Assembly (NCBI RefSeq): GCF_963169125.1
Contig: NC_084795.1
Span: 276,778,122-276,842,121 of the forward strand
Direction: 5' to 3'
Source of the DNA: Humulus lupulus
Taxonomy: Eukaryota > Streptophyta > Magnoliopsida > Rosales > Cannabaceae
Length of the DNA: 64,000 bases
The notes beneath the pieces are model-generated. The model was given only the letters and a program-made list of their open reading frames with translations. It did not search any database and had not been told where the DNA came from. The translations under genes and the position numbers were made by a program. Shown piece by piece: positions 46,649 to 57,861 of the stretch (its first letter is position 1; every line of letters begins with the position of its first letter).

Positions 46649-47470
46649 ACAGAAGAATGGGGAGGTGAGGATAGAAAACTTTTAAAAGCTTTTTAGAATA
46701 ACGCTGGTCGAGTATACAAATTAAGTTTTTATACAACATCATTCTAACAAAAAGCTAAATCTTTCTATACGAACAGTTTGAAAAATGGATCAAAGGGTGA
46801 AAGTAAAAAGTTTTTCTGAGAAAGCTTTTTCAACTCCCCTTAGGGCGGGAAAAATTTATTTTTTCAACTAGCCTAAAGATCGAATTTTTGCTTCGATTTT
46901 ACGTCCTAAAAAGCATGATCCCAGATTTTAAACTAACTTGTAACCCTATTTCGCCTACAAAATATTCTGTCTACAAGCGTCTCGAACCAGAAGCAGATAA
47001 ACTCAAACAGTACGCAGTCAGAAGCATGCATCACAAAAAATTAGAAGCGTGGGAACTCGAAAACTTACCAAGAAAAGTGATCGTGGAGATGGAAGAAAGA
47101 TCTTCGGAGATCAAGGAGCTCTCGGACAGGGTCCTGAAAGTGCAGACGGAACGGTCTTCAGGAACGTTAAGAACTCTGGATTTTAGGTTTTCTTGTGGAA
47201 ACGATGGCGTGCGTAAAAAGAAAATAAAGGCTTCGAAGGTCTTATATAAGTTTGTTTCTGATAGTAAAAAGTATAATCATTAGTTTCCCTTATTCAAAGT
47301 ATGGGGAAGCAGGATGGCCGTCGAAATCTTTTCTGGGGTACCGAAAGGACGTGATTAGACAGAGGTAGGTTGCTTTTTTCAAGAACACACGAAGGGTTCT
47401 GACACGTCAGGTGGGGTTACCGAAGAGTCGTTCGTCCAAAAGTTTATTTACTGCTCGTGATAAATAAACT
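46649..47470. other. Region upstream of the antisense gene
   Basis: It should hold the antisense promoter and leader, and the end of the element before the polypurine tract. A plus-strand open frame (46888-47283) has no recognisable motif; I regard it as chance. Confidence 0.5.
47241..47250 (-). promoter_or_regulatory. Candidate TATA box for the antisense gene
   Basis: CTTATATAAG reads the same on both strands. On the minus strand it precedes the antisense ATG by about 600 bp, leaving room for a leader. It is the best TATA-like site in this spacer, but the assignment is inference. Confidence 0.4.
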
Positions 47471-47481
47471 TGGGGGGCAAA
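47471..47481 (+). other. Polypurine tract of the Tat element
   Basis: GGGGGG followed by CAAA ends directly before the 3' LTR at 47482, where plus-strand priming is expected. Confidence 0.75.
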
Positions 47482-48071
47482 TGTTATCCATAAAATTAGC
47501 ATTGGTGACGTGGCAAGTAATCCCTGGACACGTGGCTGACACCTGGAAACGTTCTACTAGAGTATCGACCAGAGGACACATTAGAAGCAGTGTAAGCCTG
47601 TCTTACCTGCGACCAGTCTGGTCGATAGTTCCGTGTACAAGGCGACATTTATGGGAAGATCTTTATGAATCCCGAATTTATCTCACACAATCTCCTGAAT
47701 ATCCGATTATTCATGAAAGAATATCTGTAACAATCTTTTGTAATCCCCCTTGAGCCTATAAATAGCAAGAGATAGCTCAAGGGAGGGGACTTTTGGCTTT
47801 TGAAACGTGAGAGATTATAGTAATTATCCTAGGAATACCGTATTGTTCTTGAGAAAGTGGTGAAACTCATTGAACCCTAGTTCTTTGATCACTCTTCTGG
47901 TTTTTATATCAATATCATTCTAAGTGGACGTAGATCATTACCAGATCCTGGGGCCGAACCACTATAAAATAATGTGTCTTATTTACTTTTGTCATTACGT
48001 TCTTCTCATCTCTTTCATTCATATCAAGCATATTTTGACTTCGTGTCAGTTGTCCAAATCTTGGGTCAACA
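47482..48071 (+). repeat. 3' LTR of the Tat element
   Basis: 590 bp, the same length as the 5' LTR, no indels seen, about 15 substitutions (about 9 transitions and 6 transversions by hand count). Ends GGGTCAACA. TATA at 47757-47764. Confidence 0.93.
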
Positions 48072-48076
48072 CTCAT

Positions 48077-49419
48077 TAAAAAAACTAAATGGCAAAATAA
48101 AAATATGTATATTTATGTCTTACTTCACTATTATATATATATATGTTTGGATAAACAAAATATGTTAAATGAAAAAAAAAAAAAAAAATCAATTTAAGCA
48201 TATAAATATTTTTCAGTTATAGTTTTGAAAACATAATTGATAGAGTAATTTAAGTACTTTAATATGAAATTCTAAAATATGTGATGAGAAATTATTATGA
48301 CTCATTTATTACTTATTATTTTATTTTTCAATTTATTTACCTTATTTAGATAATTTTATTACTTTTTATTTTTTTTAATATATTTACCTTATTTATATAA
48401 TTTTAAAACTAACTATGTTAGAAAATAAAAATAAAAAAAATGTTAAATCTAATGGAAAACAATAATATCCTTTAAACTCACATTTATAATATATAAAAAT
48501 ATTAGTAAATATCCTTAATACAATGTGATTATGCCAGATTACTTAATTTGTTATTCCGAATTTTGAGCATTCGTGTCAATCAAAAATCGAGGTGGAAGGG
48601 TCATTATGTCGGTCTCCCAATGAATGTAATAACTTCATATAGAAAAAAATAGGTTTACTGAGAGAAAATATGGAATAATTCCACTCTAATCCGAAGAAAA
48701 TATCAAACCTAGGTCCTCCTCCTTTGCTTAGGCAATAGTGCTTTTTCTTTACTCACGACCATGCTACCATGTCTCTTGCCAACGATGAGTAAGAGAGAGT
48801 TTGAGAGAGAGCGAAAGGAGCTCATAAACCTTAATGAAGTTATTTTTTTTCTTTATCGGTTTAGTTTTTTTTCTTAATTAAATGATTTGTTTACTCATGA
48901 CGTCAATCCAAGACTGAAGTAATAAGTTACTTCGATCTAGGACTGACATAATAAAAGCTTATTACATTGGTCCATGAACGATATAATAATTTTTTCAAAA
49001 AAATTATCTTTTCTGTTAACAAACTTAATTGATCGACATGATAAAGTGACGTAAAATATTTACTTTGTATGTAGTGGTGTATTTTGACAGAATGCTTTCT
49101 AAATAAATAAAATTCTAAAGTATAAAGAAGATGTTGAAACATATTTACATATGCATTAACCTATGAATTCTTGCTACATTAGTAGTATTACACAATAAAC
49201 TCATAGGAACAAAGTAACTAATTATATGATGTAAAATTGATAGCGATCGTATAAATTACATAGACCGGTCTTATTCTCTTTAAGGATTCTCACTCAATAA
49301 ATATATATATGGAAATAGAAGAAAATAAGTGATGAGAGATTAGCTGTGGAGAGCAAAACTTTTATTATACCTTACATAGCAACATAATTAGGATATCACT
49401 AGCTTTAATTAAATATACC
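48077..49419. other. A+T-rich intergenic sequence
   Basis: No supportable feature. The segment at 48540-48830 is less A+T-rich and may be an old repeat; its frames carry no motif. Confidence 0.5.
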
Positions 49420-49613
49420 ATTTGTGTGACAGTCAAAATCCCGTGATCCATAAGGGGAAAGATCGGGTAAAGTTGTGCAATCCCACACCGTCTGGGGAAG
49501 GTCAAGTGTGATGATTCTAAGACTGTGTAGGTATGGGACTACACAATTGAAGAGGGCTTAAATGGATTGATGTGTACTACCTATGCCAACAAGATGCATC
49601 TTCTTTTCAGTAG

Positions 49614-49695
49614 CCCATCACTTAAGAACTCCAAAGTTAAGCGTGCTTGACCTGGAGCAATCTAATGATGGGTGACCTCCTGGGAAGTTTTCCTA
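49614..49695 (+). promoter_or_regulatory. 5S-rRNA-like pol III promoter block in the Cassandra 5' LTR
   Basis: 'cccatca' then 'aactccaaagttaagcgtgc' match the plant 5S rRNA A-box region, and 'gatgggtgacctcctgggaa' (49667-49686) matches the C-box region almost perfectly. The segment between is less conserved and the outer 5S parts are missing, so it is a promoter-bearing relic and not a functional rRNA gene. Confidence 0.92.
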
Positions 49696-50056
49696 GGAAG
49701 CATGCGAGTGAGGACAAAGCACGTTGGAAAGACTCATGTTGGTTTGTAGGGTCAGTCGTCATTCCAGGAAGCAACCATAGTGACGTGGGGCGTTACAAAT
49801 GGTATCAGAGCCTTGACCCAGCCAGAAGTGTGGCCGACGGGGATGTCGGGCTCGAAGGGGGGGTGATTGTGACTGTCAGAATCCCGTGATCCGTAAGGGG
49901 AAAGACCGGGTAAAGCTGTGCAATCCTACACCGCCTGGGGAAGGTCAAGTGTGATGATTCTAAGACTGTGTAGGTATGGGACTACACAGTTAAAGATGGC
50001 TTAAATGGATTGATGGATATTACTAATGCCAACAAGATGCATCTTCTTTTCGGTAG

Positions 50057-50140
50057 CCCATCACTTGAGAGCTCCAAAGTTAAGCGTGCTTGACCTGGAG
50101 CAATTTGATGATGGGTGACCTCCTCAGAAGTTTTCCTAGG
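50057..50140 (+). promoter_or_regulatory. 5S-rRNA-like block in the Cassandra 3' LTR
   Basis: The same block as in the 5' LTR: 'ccaaagttaagcgtgcttg' and 'gatgggtgacctcct', here followed by 'cagaag' where 5S rRNA and the 5' LTR have 'gggaag', so the C-box copy is slightly decayed. Confidence 0.9.
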
Positions 50141-50464
50141 GAGCGTGCGAGTGAGGACAAAGCACGGTGGAAAGACTCGTGTTGGTTTGTAAGGCCAATC
50201 GTCATTCGAGGAAGCAGCCATAGTGACGTGGGGTGTTACAATTTGGTATCTGACATTACAATGCTCATACTTTTTAAGACATCCTTTTTTAGCTCCACTA
50301 ATAGATCAAATAATTAGCTCAATTTAGAATTGCAAGTCAAATACAATTATTTTTATTTATAGCGGATATAAGATTATTTAATGAGTTGAAGAAATTTGAT
50401 ATGAAATTGTTACTTTTATTTTTTGTTTTCTTTCTTCTTATTTTTCCTCAAAATTGATAATAAG

Positions 50465-51251
50465 TAGGGTTGCACATTGGGCAGGTTTGTCAAGTTTAGG
50501 TTTCAGATTTCAAGATATAATACTGAGCACGTTCGATTATATGTAAGATTTGATCGAATTTCATATTCAAATTGGGCAGGCGGGTTCGGGCGGATATTGC
50601 TGATTACGGGTGGTTGTGGACCTATTTTCGAATTTAGGCTGGATGTGGCCTGTTTTAAGTGATTTTAAATAAATAAAAAACCATTAAAAATTGAGCTTGA
50701 GAGTTGAGAGGTCGGGGACCGGGGTTGGGGAGGAGGTGAGATGGAGGGGTATGGACGAGAAGCCAACAGAAGCGACTGCACGTGCTGGGGATGGCTGAGA
50801 CGAGAAGCCAACGAAACGAGCCGCCTGAGATGGAAGAAAAATGCTTGAGCTGAGTGAGAGGGAGACCTGGAGACGCGCTGTGACTGCAGCGCCGGAGAGG
50901 AGCATGAGGAAACACCGACTTTGGGAAGGATTGCGATGGAAACAACACCAGAGGAGGACTATGAGTGAGAGGGGTAGGTGGTGACTTCAGATGTAGAGAA
51001 AACAAAGAGAGAGACCGAGCGTTAGAATAGAAAGATAGTCATAGTTAGGTTAGGTTAGGTTAGGGTTCGGATAAGTAAATAGTACTAATTTTTTTAATTG
51101 AATATCGGGATGGTTCGAGGTTCCACCCGATCCGAACATGTGTGATAACCAAAACCTGAACCCGACTCAACTGTCTATTGGGTAAAATAAGATTTTACAA
51201 GAAAAAAAAATCAATTTTTTGAATTTTCAGGCCCTCGGGCTTCGGGTCTAT
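50465..51251. mobile_element. Left part of a hAT-like element, interrupted by an LTR insertion
   Basis: The left end 'tagggttgcacattgggcag' followed by Gly-codon-like GGGC/CGGG motifs resembles plant hAT-like termini. The right part ('cccgatccgaacat', 'ccctcgggcttcgggtctat') has the inverted counterpart but stops at 51251, where the Athila-like element begins. The middle (50690-51010) is more G+C-rich, with a partly duplicated 'cgagaagccaac' block, and might be captured sequence. The other end should lie beyond the window. Confidence 0.45.
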
Positions 51252-52590
51252 TGTTGTGTAAAATCGATCTGCAAGTGCACGTAATCGTAACAAGTAATAA
51301 ATAGTAAGTGAGATCGTTCCCACGAGGAGTGTATGTTAAGTACCAAGAATTAACTCCTATTTCTATTTGGCTAACAATAATCGAGTCACAAGAATCAACT
51401 AAAAATCTAAAACAAAAACTGAAATTAACTTCAAGAATCGAAAATAAACAATGTTAAGAAAATTCAATGGATTAAGAACTAGGGAAATCAATTTCATCAA
51501 CCATCCCCTTTAATTCTCATTAACAAAAATCTTACTATTCAATTTTCTCTTTTGATAGCAGGTCAATAATGATAAGTTATATTTGTACTAGGATATATAA
51601 GTCTCAATCCTATGCAAATTTTCTACATCTTTGTGATAAATAAACATAAGATAGGCATTAAGATTAACAACCCTAAAACTACACAGACCACACAAGTATT
51701 CTCGTCCTAATATAAAATCTATGTTCATTCAATTACAGCATATTTAATTCTCACTTCTCAGATTTTGAATCAAAATCATATATTTCATGTCAGTGGTGAT
51801 TAATCATTCACAAGCATTAAATTCAAATTGAATAAATCACAAGATCAAATTGAAATCATAAAACTTGCATTAATTTAAAATAAAGGTTTAGGAGAATCCA
51901 TTAACTCCCTAGAAAAAATAACTTAGTTGTTCAACATCTTAATAATCAACATCGAAATAAAATGGAAAAACATAAAAACTAGAAAATAGTGAGAAATAAA
52001 TAGAAGAATTGAAGACGATTTAAGTGTTTATGCCAAACTCCGTAGAGGCTCTCACAATTCCCTAGGGTTCAGAGACTAATAAAAGACGTTCTTAATGTAT
52101 TTTTATAGAGCCCTAATTATTACATGTGAAAAGACCAAAAAACCCTCGCTAAAATGCTCAAAATAGAAATTTCCTTCGAAGTGGCGCAGGGGCGCCATCA
52201 GTAGCGCAGGGGCGCTACTTCGAACTGGATTTTAGGCTTCTCTGACTTTGCATAGCGTAGAGGCATTATTAATGATTTTCTGATAGCGCAAGGGCACTAA
52301 ATGTATCGCAGGGGAGCTAATGCCTGGAGCGAAAAATGCTTAAAAATCCAATAGCGCGGCTGCCCTTCAACATTGCACGGCTGCGGTAATCCAACTTCAA
52401 AAATACTTCAAAAACTCTCCGAAAATCACCGTTTCTTGCTCTAATTTCCTCAACTATTATCCAATTCAACTGTCAAGTCAAAAGTACCTAAAACAACACA
52501 AACAAAGCGTAATTCTGCACAAAACAACAATAAACCTTCAAAATAAACACCTAAAACAACTCTAAAAACACACCTAAACTAGACTTAACA
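51252..52590 (-). repeat. 3' LTR of the Athila-like element
   Basis: 1339 bp from TGTTGTG to CTTAACA (plus-strand reading). Its first 440 bp are colinear with 57422-57861. It contains a GCGC-rich segment (about 52188-52385) with repeated 'gcgcaggggcgc' motifs. The adjacent 'aactcccacaaac' is purine-rich on the minus strand and is the likely polypurine tract. Confidence 0.8.
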
Positions 52591-53974
52591 AACTCCCACA
52601 AACTTAACATTTACTCATCCTCGAGTAAAGAACTAAAAACAATCCTAGAATCTAACAATAAAGACAACACCGGACAACACACACAACATGAATCATACCA
52701 ACAACAACACTTATGCCTCAAAATATTGAATGTTAATCATATAATTCTAAAAAAAAAACTACTTGACAGTTTATGCAATCCAGAATTTCGATCAACACAC
52801 TTTAGTCTACTAACATTTCGGATTACCAAGACATGATCATTAAATAAACATATTTGAAATCAATTATGCTAGCTAAATTATTTCCAATCAATCCATTCAA
52901 ACCAAATAATTTCATAGGCTCACTTACTTGTTATTCTCCACTAATATAAATCATGATATGCATAAGAATTAATAGGACTTATATAGGCTTGTAATGATGG
53001 CTTAGGTAAAGGTAGATGAGAAAGTAATTTTTAAGCTCACTATACTCTAAGCACATGACCAAAATTACCGACTTTACTCCCATAGTATATATAATCCCCT
53101 AATCCCATTTCTTGATTTTATTTAGAGAGAGATATAAAATATTTTTTTTTGCATATGATAACTACACTCCCCCAAGCTTGTTTCTTTTAGATATTCATAT
53201 TGGGAGTGTAGTTTTTATTGAACTTTTTTTTTTATATGTACTCTCTCTGATCTTTTGCACTTTTCATTTTCTAATCCCACTATATTCACAAATAAACCTC
53301 ATTACAAATCAATCCCCATAAACTTTGTTCAATCATGTGCTCATAGTATATTAGGGACGGAAATATAACCAAGTTTCAAATATTAGGCTTAAATATTGGC
53401 TTAGAAAAAAAGATACAATGTTAGGCTCAATAGGGTTAATCAAATGATCAATTAATTTCAGGTCAGCAAGAAAAGCTAAAATGGTCCAAATGATAGCCTA
53501 AATCATATTCCTAAGCATACATGATATATTATTTCGCCTCAAATAACAAGTAAGCAAGTTCTAGAATTGTAGAGAATAATTTCCACTTCCCATTCATTAA
53601 TCCACAAACCAATTCCAGCAAGCATAATCAATATCAAAAACATCAATTTAAACACATGACAAGATATTCATCAAATGTTGCCTAAACTAAAGTGAACTAA
53701 CACAGTGTTCAATTAAGTACACGGATTTTTTAGATTTCATTTTCTTTGGATTATACTCATAACATTCACTTTGTTTTCATTGGCAATTGTTGTCAACCAT
53801 CATTCATGTTGGTCTTACTACACACTAAAACAAAACTCTAAACAGAACATAAAAATAAAACAAATATATAAACCTAACAAAACTTAAACAAACTAAGATA
53901 TCTACAATGAGAAAATCAATAAAAATCAAATCCCTTCCCCCAAACTTAATTTAAACATTGTGCCCAATGTATAA
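52591..53974 (-). other. Non-coding 3' interior of the Athila-like element
   Basis: A+T-rich sequence without recognisable coding. It includes a C-rich run 'actcccccaagcttg' near 53165. No pol motif found in any frame. Confidence 0.55.
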
Positions 53975-56164
53975 TGTAACGCCCTACTCCCTTAGAGCCG
54001 TTACCAAGTGAGTTTTTAAAAGAAACTTAGTGCAAAGAACTCGTTACCGAGGTTTTTAAAACCAAAGTGTGACTAAGCAAAAGTTAAGGCTGTAATCTTT
54101 TGAAAATGCGTTACTTTATTGAAAACTTCAAGTATATAACATCTGGGATCCCAAAATAAGGTTTGAAAACTATTTACAACTTAAAATAAGTTTACAGTTG
54201 ATTAGTTATTAAAATCACAGATTATTACAGCCATTTTTCGTAAATACCCCCAACCAAAGCAGTCGGGCAGGCCAAACATGTACGCGTCACTTCATGCTCT
54301 CCGTACTCATGGCTGGTTGACTCATTCTATGCCCTTACCTGCAACACAGAGCACCCGTGAGCCGAAGCCCAGCAAGAAAACTCATACAGTTCATGACGTG
54401 TGCAAATTAAACAGTTAACATATCCAGTAATCCACAGATAAACAGGTCAGCCATCAACTAAGCAAACACGGCCATGCCGCCCCAGAAGCCTTACCAAAGC
54501 TTGGGGTTTCGGTCCTCACCGTAAGGATATCCCATTTATCCACTGGGTCCTACCTTGACTATAAGCATCCCATGTGCTAAGTGTTACTTCCGGCCCCGCT
54601 GCCGTTCTCGGCTCATTAACCGTTCTCGGCACCTTTGCCGTTCTCGCTACTATAATCACATATAGTATAATTCAAATAACATTCAAACATATAACAATTC
54701 AATAAAAACTATAGCATAATCATGTAATACCATTTAGGGCCGTGCCCTGCATTAACACTATGGGTCCATGCCCTGTCCTACAGGTGCTATAGTTTTCCTT
54801 ACTTGTATCCCGAGCTTCACAATGCACCAAAGTCACGAGCACGGTCCTCTATCTCGAGCCTCTCCAAAAACCTAGTCACAACACATATAAAACACTCTTT
54901 AATATTAACCAATCCAAAACCATTTCCCGGGACCATTCCCGCACTCTCGGGACCTCTAATTCCTTAAAACAATACCTAGGAACCATCCCCCGAGTCCCCG
55001 GGCAAAAGCCCTAAAAACCCAATTTTTGGCTGTCAAAATTGACCTAGGGCCGCGGCGCCCAGCGGCTTGCCCTCCTCCTGATGTAACCTTGCGCCGCGGC
55101 GCCCAAGAACAGGGCCGCGGCGCTCCTACGCGAACCCAGAAATCTGGGTTTTTCCTTTGCATTTCCTCGAGCCAAAACACTCCCAAATCATCCCAAACTC
55201 ACACCTAAGCCCCAAAACCAACTCAAAACTCCAAATAGACCATTCAACAACCCAGCTCAATAACACAATCACACTCAAAATCCACCCATTTGATTTCAAC
55301 TTCAGAAATTTAAACCCATAAACCAAACCCATAAACCAAAGCTTGAAAAACTTAAACCATGCTTCAAATTTCCTAAACCACAACAGAAACAAATCTTAAA
55401 ATTGCATAGAATCCTTACCTTAAGTGGAGAATTCACCCTTTGCTTCCTTGATTCATCTCCAAGTCTCCAAATTTCAGCTCATTCTCCTCTTCTTCTTCTT
55501 CTTGCCCTAGCTTTTCTTCTTCTAGTTTTTCTTTTCTTCTCTTCTAATTTTATCAAAACCAAACAATGAAAAGCCTAAACCGAGTACCCCATATAACCCA
55601 GCTGCAATTTGTCTAAACCCCTTGCCAAATGACCAGTTTACCCCTCCTTACCTATCCTTTCCTAACTAAACCTCAAGGGCTCACTTGTCATTTCCTATCC
55701 ATTACAATTCTACCATTTCTCCCTCTAAACCTGTTACTCTCTATGGTTACTAACAGTTACATAAGTTACCATATTACCAGTTACCATAATCTCTCAAGAA
55801 CTAAGTTACAAAATCCCCGAAATACCCCTAGGCTCCTCCCGAGCTGGGTATAAAATCCCGTTGTGACTTTTGAGTTAACTAGCTCTCCAGGACCGTCTCG
55901 GCACGTGCATCACAATAATAACACCACTCTCACGTGGTACAAATCACATAATACAATTATCACATATATGCCCTCAGCGGGCTAAAATTACCAATTTACC
56001 CCTATCATACAAACGGGGTCCACATGCATATTTATTTCACCTAAACATGCATACTAACCACATAATCATTTAAATTCACATAAATTAATGCAATATAACA
56101 ATTATTGCCCTCCAGGCACACTAATCAAGGCTCCAAGCCTTATTAGCAAATTTAGGTCGTTACA
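53975..56164 (-). mobile_element. Solo LTR (2190 bp) nested in the Athila-like element
   Basis: It begins TGTAACGCCC and ends GGTCGTTACA, with perfect TATAA copies at 53970-53974 and 56165-56169. The inverted block 'acctgcaacacagagcaccc' (54350) shows minus orientation and places it in the same Tekay-like LTR superfamily. A CCGCGGCGCC-rich segment lies at 55043-55125. Confidence 0.9.
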
Positions 56165-56245
56165 TATAAATAAAAGAAAAGGAAAAGAAAACTTCCTTGA
56201 AATCCAATGCATGCTCCATTGTAGTGACATTCATTGCTATCTTCC

Positions 56246-57255
56246 TTAGTGTTTTATATGTCGACATACTTCAATAAGAAGTTGACGCCCATAATAAGCT
56301 TCATACAAGACAACTTGAAGGTTGTCATTGTGAATGCCCTCAAGCTTGGCTAGATTTGGAATTGACGAGCTCCAATGTTCAACTTGACTTTCTTTCGAAA
56401 AATAAGCATGATGGATGCCAAGGAATGGTGCTAATGGAGGTGGAGAAGGTGGTGGCCGATAAGGATCATCATATGCATACTCTTCCATTACCATTAGCTC
56501 ACTATATTGAAGATCGAGTACATGTTGCATGAGGGGTGATGGTGGATTTAGTCTTTCTTCACTACTTTTCTCAAACAATTTATCCACATCTTGGGAAGAA
56601 ATAACATTTGACATTATTATTTTCGCTCCCTTTTCTTCGTTGCTTTGGATTGAAGAGGACTCTATTTGATGTTCAAATTCTTCTGTTGGTAGTTCCATCT
56701 CTTTACCACTCCCCAAATTGACCTCCTTACTTTGTGCTTTCCCCCGTGAATTTTCCAAATTCTTCAAAGATGAAGCTTGGCTTTGAATTAAGGTGTCATT
56801 TTTAGCCATATACTCCATCATCAATACCTCCAATGAACTTGATTGAGGCGTTTGGTGAGGTTTCTCTTCTATGATTACTTCTTGAAAATTATCCCAATTT
56901 TCCTCATTTGGTCCTTGAGTGCAAGTGTCAAACGTTGGCTCCATATTGTTATAATTGCTATTCCACCCTTAGTTGATCATTGAACAATTCAAATATCACC
57001 ATTCATTGTATTTTTCCACATCTCCCAACTTCCAATAGGCTCCATCCACGGATACTTAGTAGAAATTGGTGGAACCATCGCCTCTTTCTACCCATTCTCT
57101 TGCTTCGACATTCAACCCATTGAGGAAGACCTCTAATTGACACTCTTTAGAAAAACCATGGTATGGGAACCTCATTAGCAAGGCCTTGTATCTCCACCAT
57201 GCCTAGTATAAAGGCTTCAAGTCGTGTTGAACAAAATTCAAGAGGACTTGCGTAT
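56246..57255 (-). pseudogene. gag: Athila-like gag remnant
   Basis: Reading on the minus strand from about 57255: 'MSHTQVLLNFVQHDLKPLY', a stop (TAG, CAG likely before), 'AWWRYKALLMRFPYHGF', 'CQLEVFLNGLNVEAREW', then a TAA. This matches the capsid pattern (AW-RFK-LL-K-PHHGF-FYNGL) of Athila-type gag. The later part, open from 56944 to 56246 (232 codons), has 'MEYMAKNDTLIQSQASSLKN', the usual post-capsid stretch of Athila gag, followed by an acidic Pro-rich tail ('YRPPPSPPPLAPF'). No CCHC knuckle and no pol follow. Identification is by motif memory. Confidence 0.7.
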
Positions 57256-57398
57256 GAGACATCTCAAGTTCCTCGCAAAACAAATAACAAACACAAACAC
57301 ACACAAAAAAAAACGTAAAAGGAACAAGAAAAAAATGAAAATAAAATAAAGAACCAAGTTAGAATAAAAATCAACTATGTTGATATTAATGATACAGT

Positions 57399-57418
57399 CC
57401 TCGACAACGGCGCCAAAA
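57399..57418 (-). other. Primer-binding site of the Athila-like element
   Basis: On the minus strand TTTTTGGCGCCGTTGTCGAG follows the LTR end closely. TGGCGCCGTTG is the form common in Athila-type elements. Confidence 0.8.
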
Positions 57419-57421
57419 ACT

Positions 57422-57861
57422 TGTTGTGTAAAATCGATACACAAGTGCACGTAATCGTAACAAGTAATAAAGAGTAAGTAAGATCGTTCCCACGAGGACT
57501 GTATGTTAAGTATCATGAATTAACTCCTATTTCTATTTGGCTAACAATTATCGAGTCACAAGAATCAACTAAAAATCTAAAACAAAAACTGAAATTAACT
57601 TCAAGAATTGAAAATAAACAACGTTAAGCAATTCAATAGATTAAGAACTAGGGCAATCAATTTTATCAACCATCCTCTTTAATTCTCATTAACACAAATC
57701 TTACTATTCAGTTTTCTCTTTTGATAGCAGGTCAACAATGATAACTTATATTCGTACTAAGATATATAAATCTCAATCCTATGCAAATTTTCTACATCTC
57801 TGTGATAAATAGATAGGCATTAAAATTAATAACCCTAAAACTACACTGACCACATAGGTAT
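57422..57861 (-). repeat. 5' LTR of the Athila-like element, first 440 bp
   Basis: Closely similar to 51252-51700. It breaks off at GGTAT (57857-57861), the left target duplication of the next nested LTR. The rest of this LTR should follow beyond the window. Confidence 0.8.

Larger units (their letters stand above)
36398..48071 (+). mobile_element. Complete Tat-lineage Ty3/gypsy retrotransposon with antisense gene
   Basis: Both LTRs are exactly 590 bp (36398-36987 and 47482-48071), and perfect CTCAT copies flank the element (36393-36397 and 48072-48076). Order on the plus strand: LTR, primer-binding site, gag, protease, RT, RNase H, a second archaeal-type RNase H, integrase, then a 4.2-kb spacer, polypurine tract and LTR. 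A second RNase H plus an antisense gene in the spacer are hallmarks of the plant Tat lineage (Tat, Grande and Retand/Ogre relatives). The LTRs differ at about 15 of 590 positions by my hand count, a recent insertion on plant time scales. Coding frames carry several stops and two frameshifts, so it is not autonomous now. Total length 11,674 bp. Confidence 0.95.
49425..50240 (+). mobile_element. Cassandra TRIM retrotransposon, complete
   Basis: Two 373-bp LTRs (49425-49797 and 49868-50240) begin TGTGAC and end GTTACA, flanked by perfect ATTTG copies (49420-49424 and 50241-50245). The 70-bp interior holds the initiator-Met primer-binding site TGGTATCAGAGCC at 49800 and a purine tract ending 'cgaagggggggtga'. 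Each LTR carries a 5S-rRNA-like block. These features define Cassandra, a non-coding TRIM found across vascular plants that carries a pol III promoter in its LTR. The LTRs differ at several sites (about 8 in the first 70 bp), so it is not very recent. Confidence 0.95.

Noticed and set aside
46888..47283. Plus-strand open frame of 131 codons before the 3' LTR
   Set aside because: No recognisable motif; it lies in the expected antisense promoter and leader region.
49614..49695. A genuine 5S rRNA gene
   Set aside because: Only the internal promoter part is 5S-like, outer stems are absent, and the block occurs in both LTRs of a Cassandra element.
51044..51066. Telomere-like GGTTA/TTAGG run
   Set aside because: Only a few units of GGTTA rather than TTTAGGG, inside a transposon-like segment; too short for an interstitial telomere claim.
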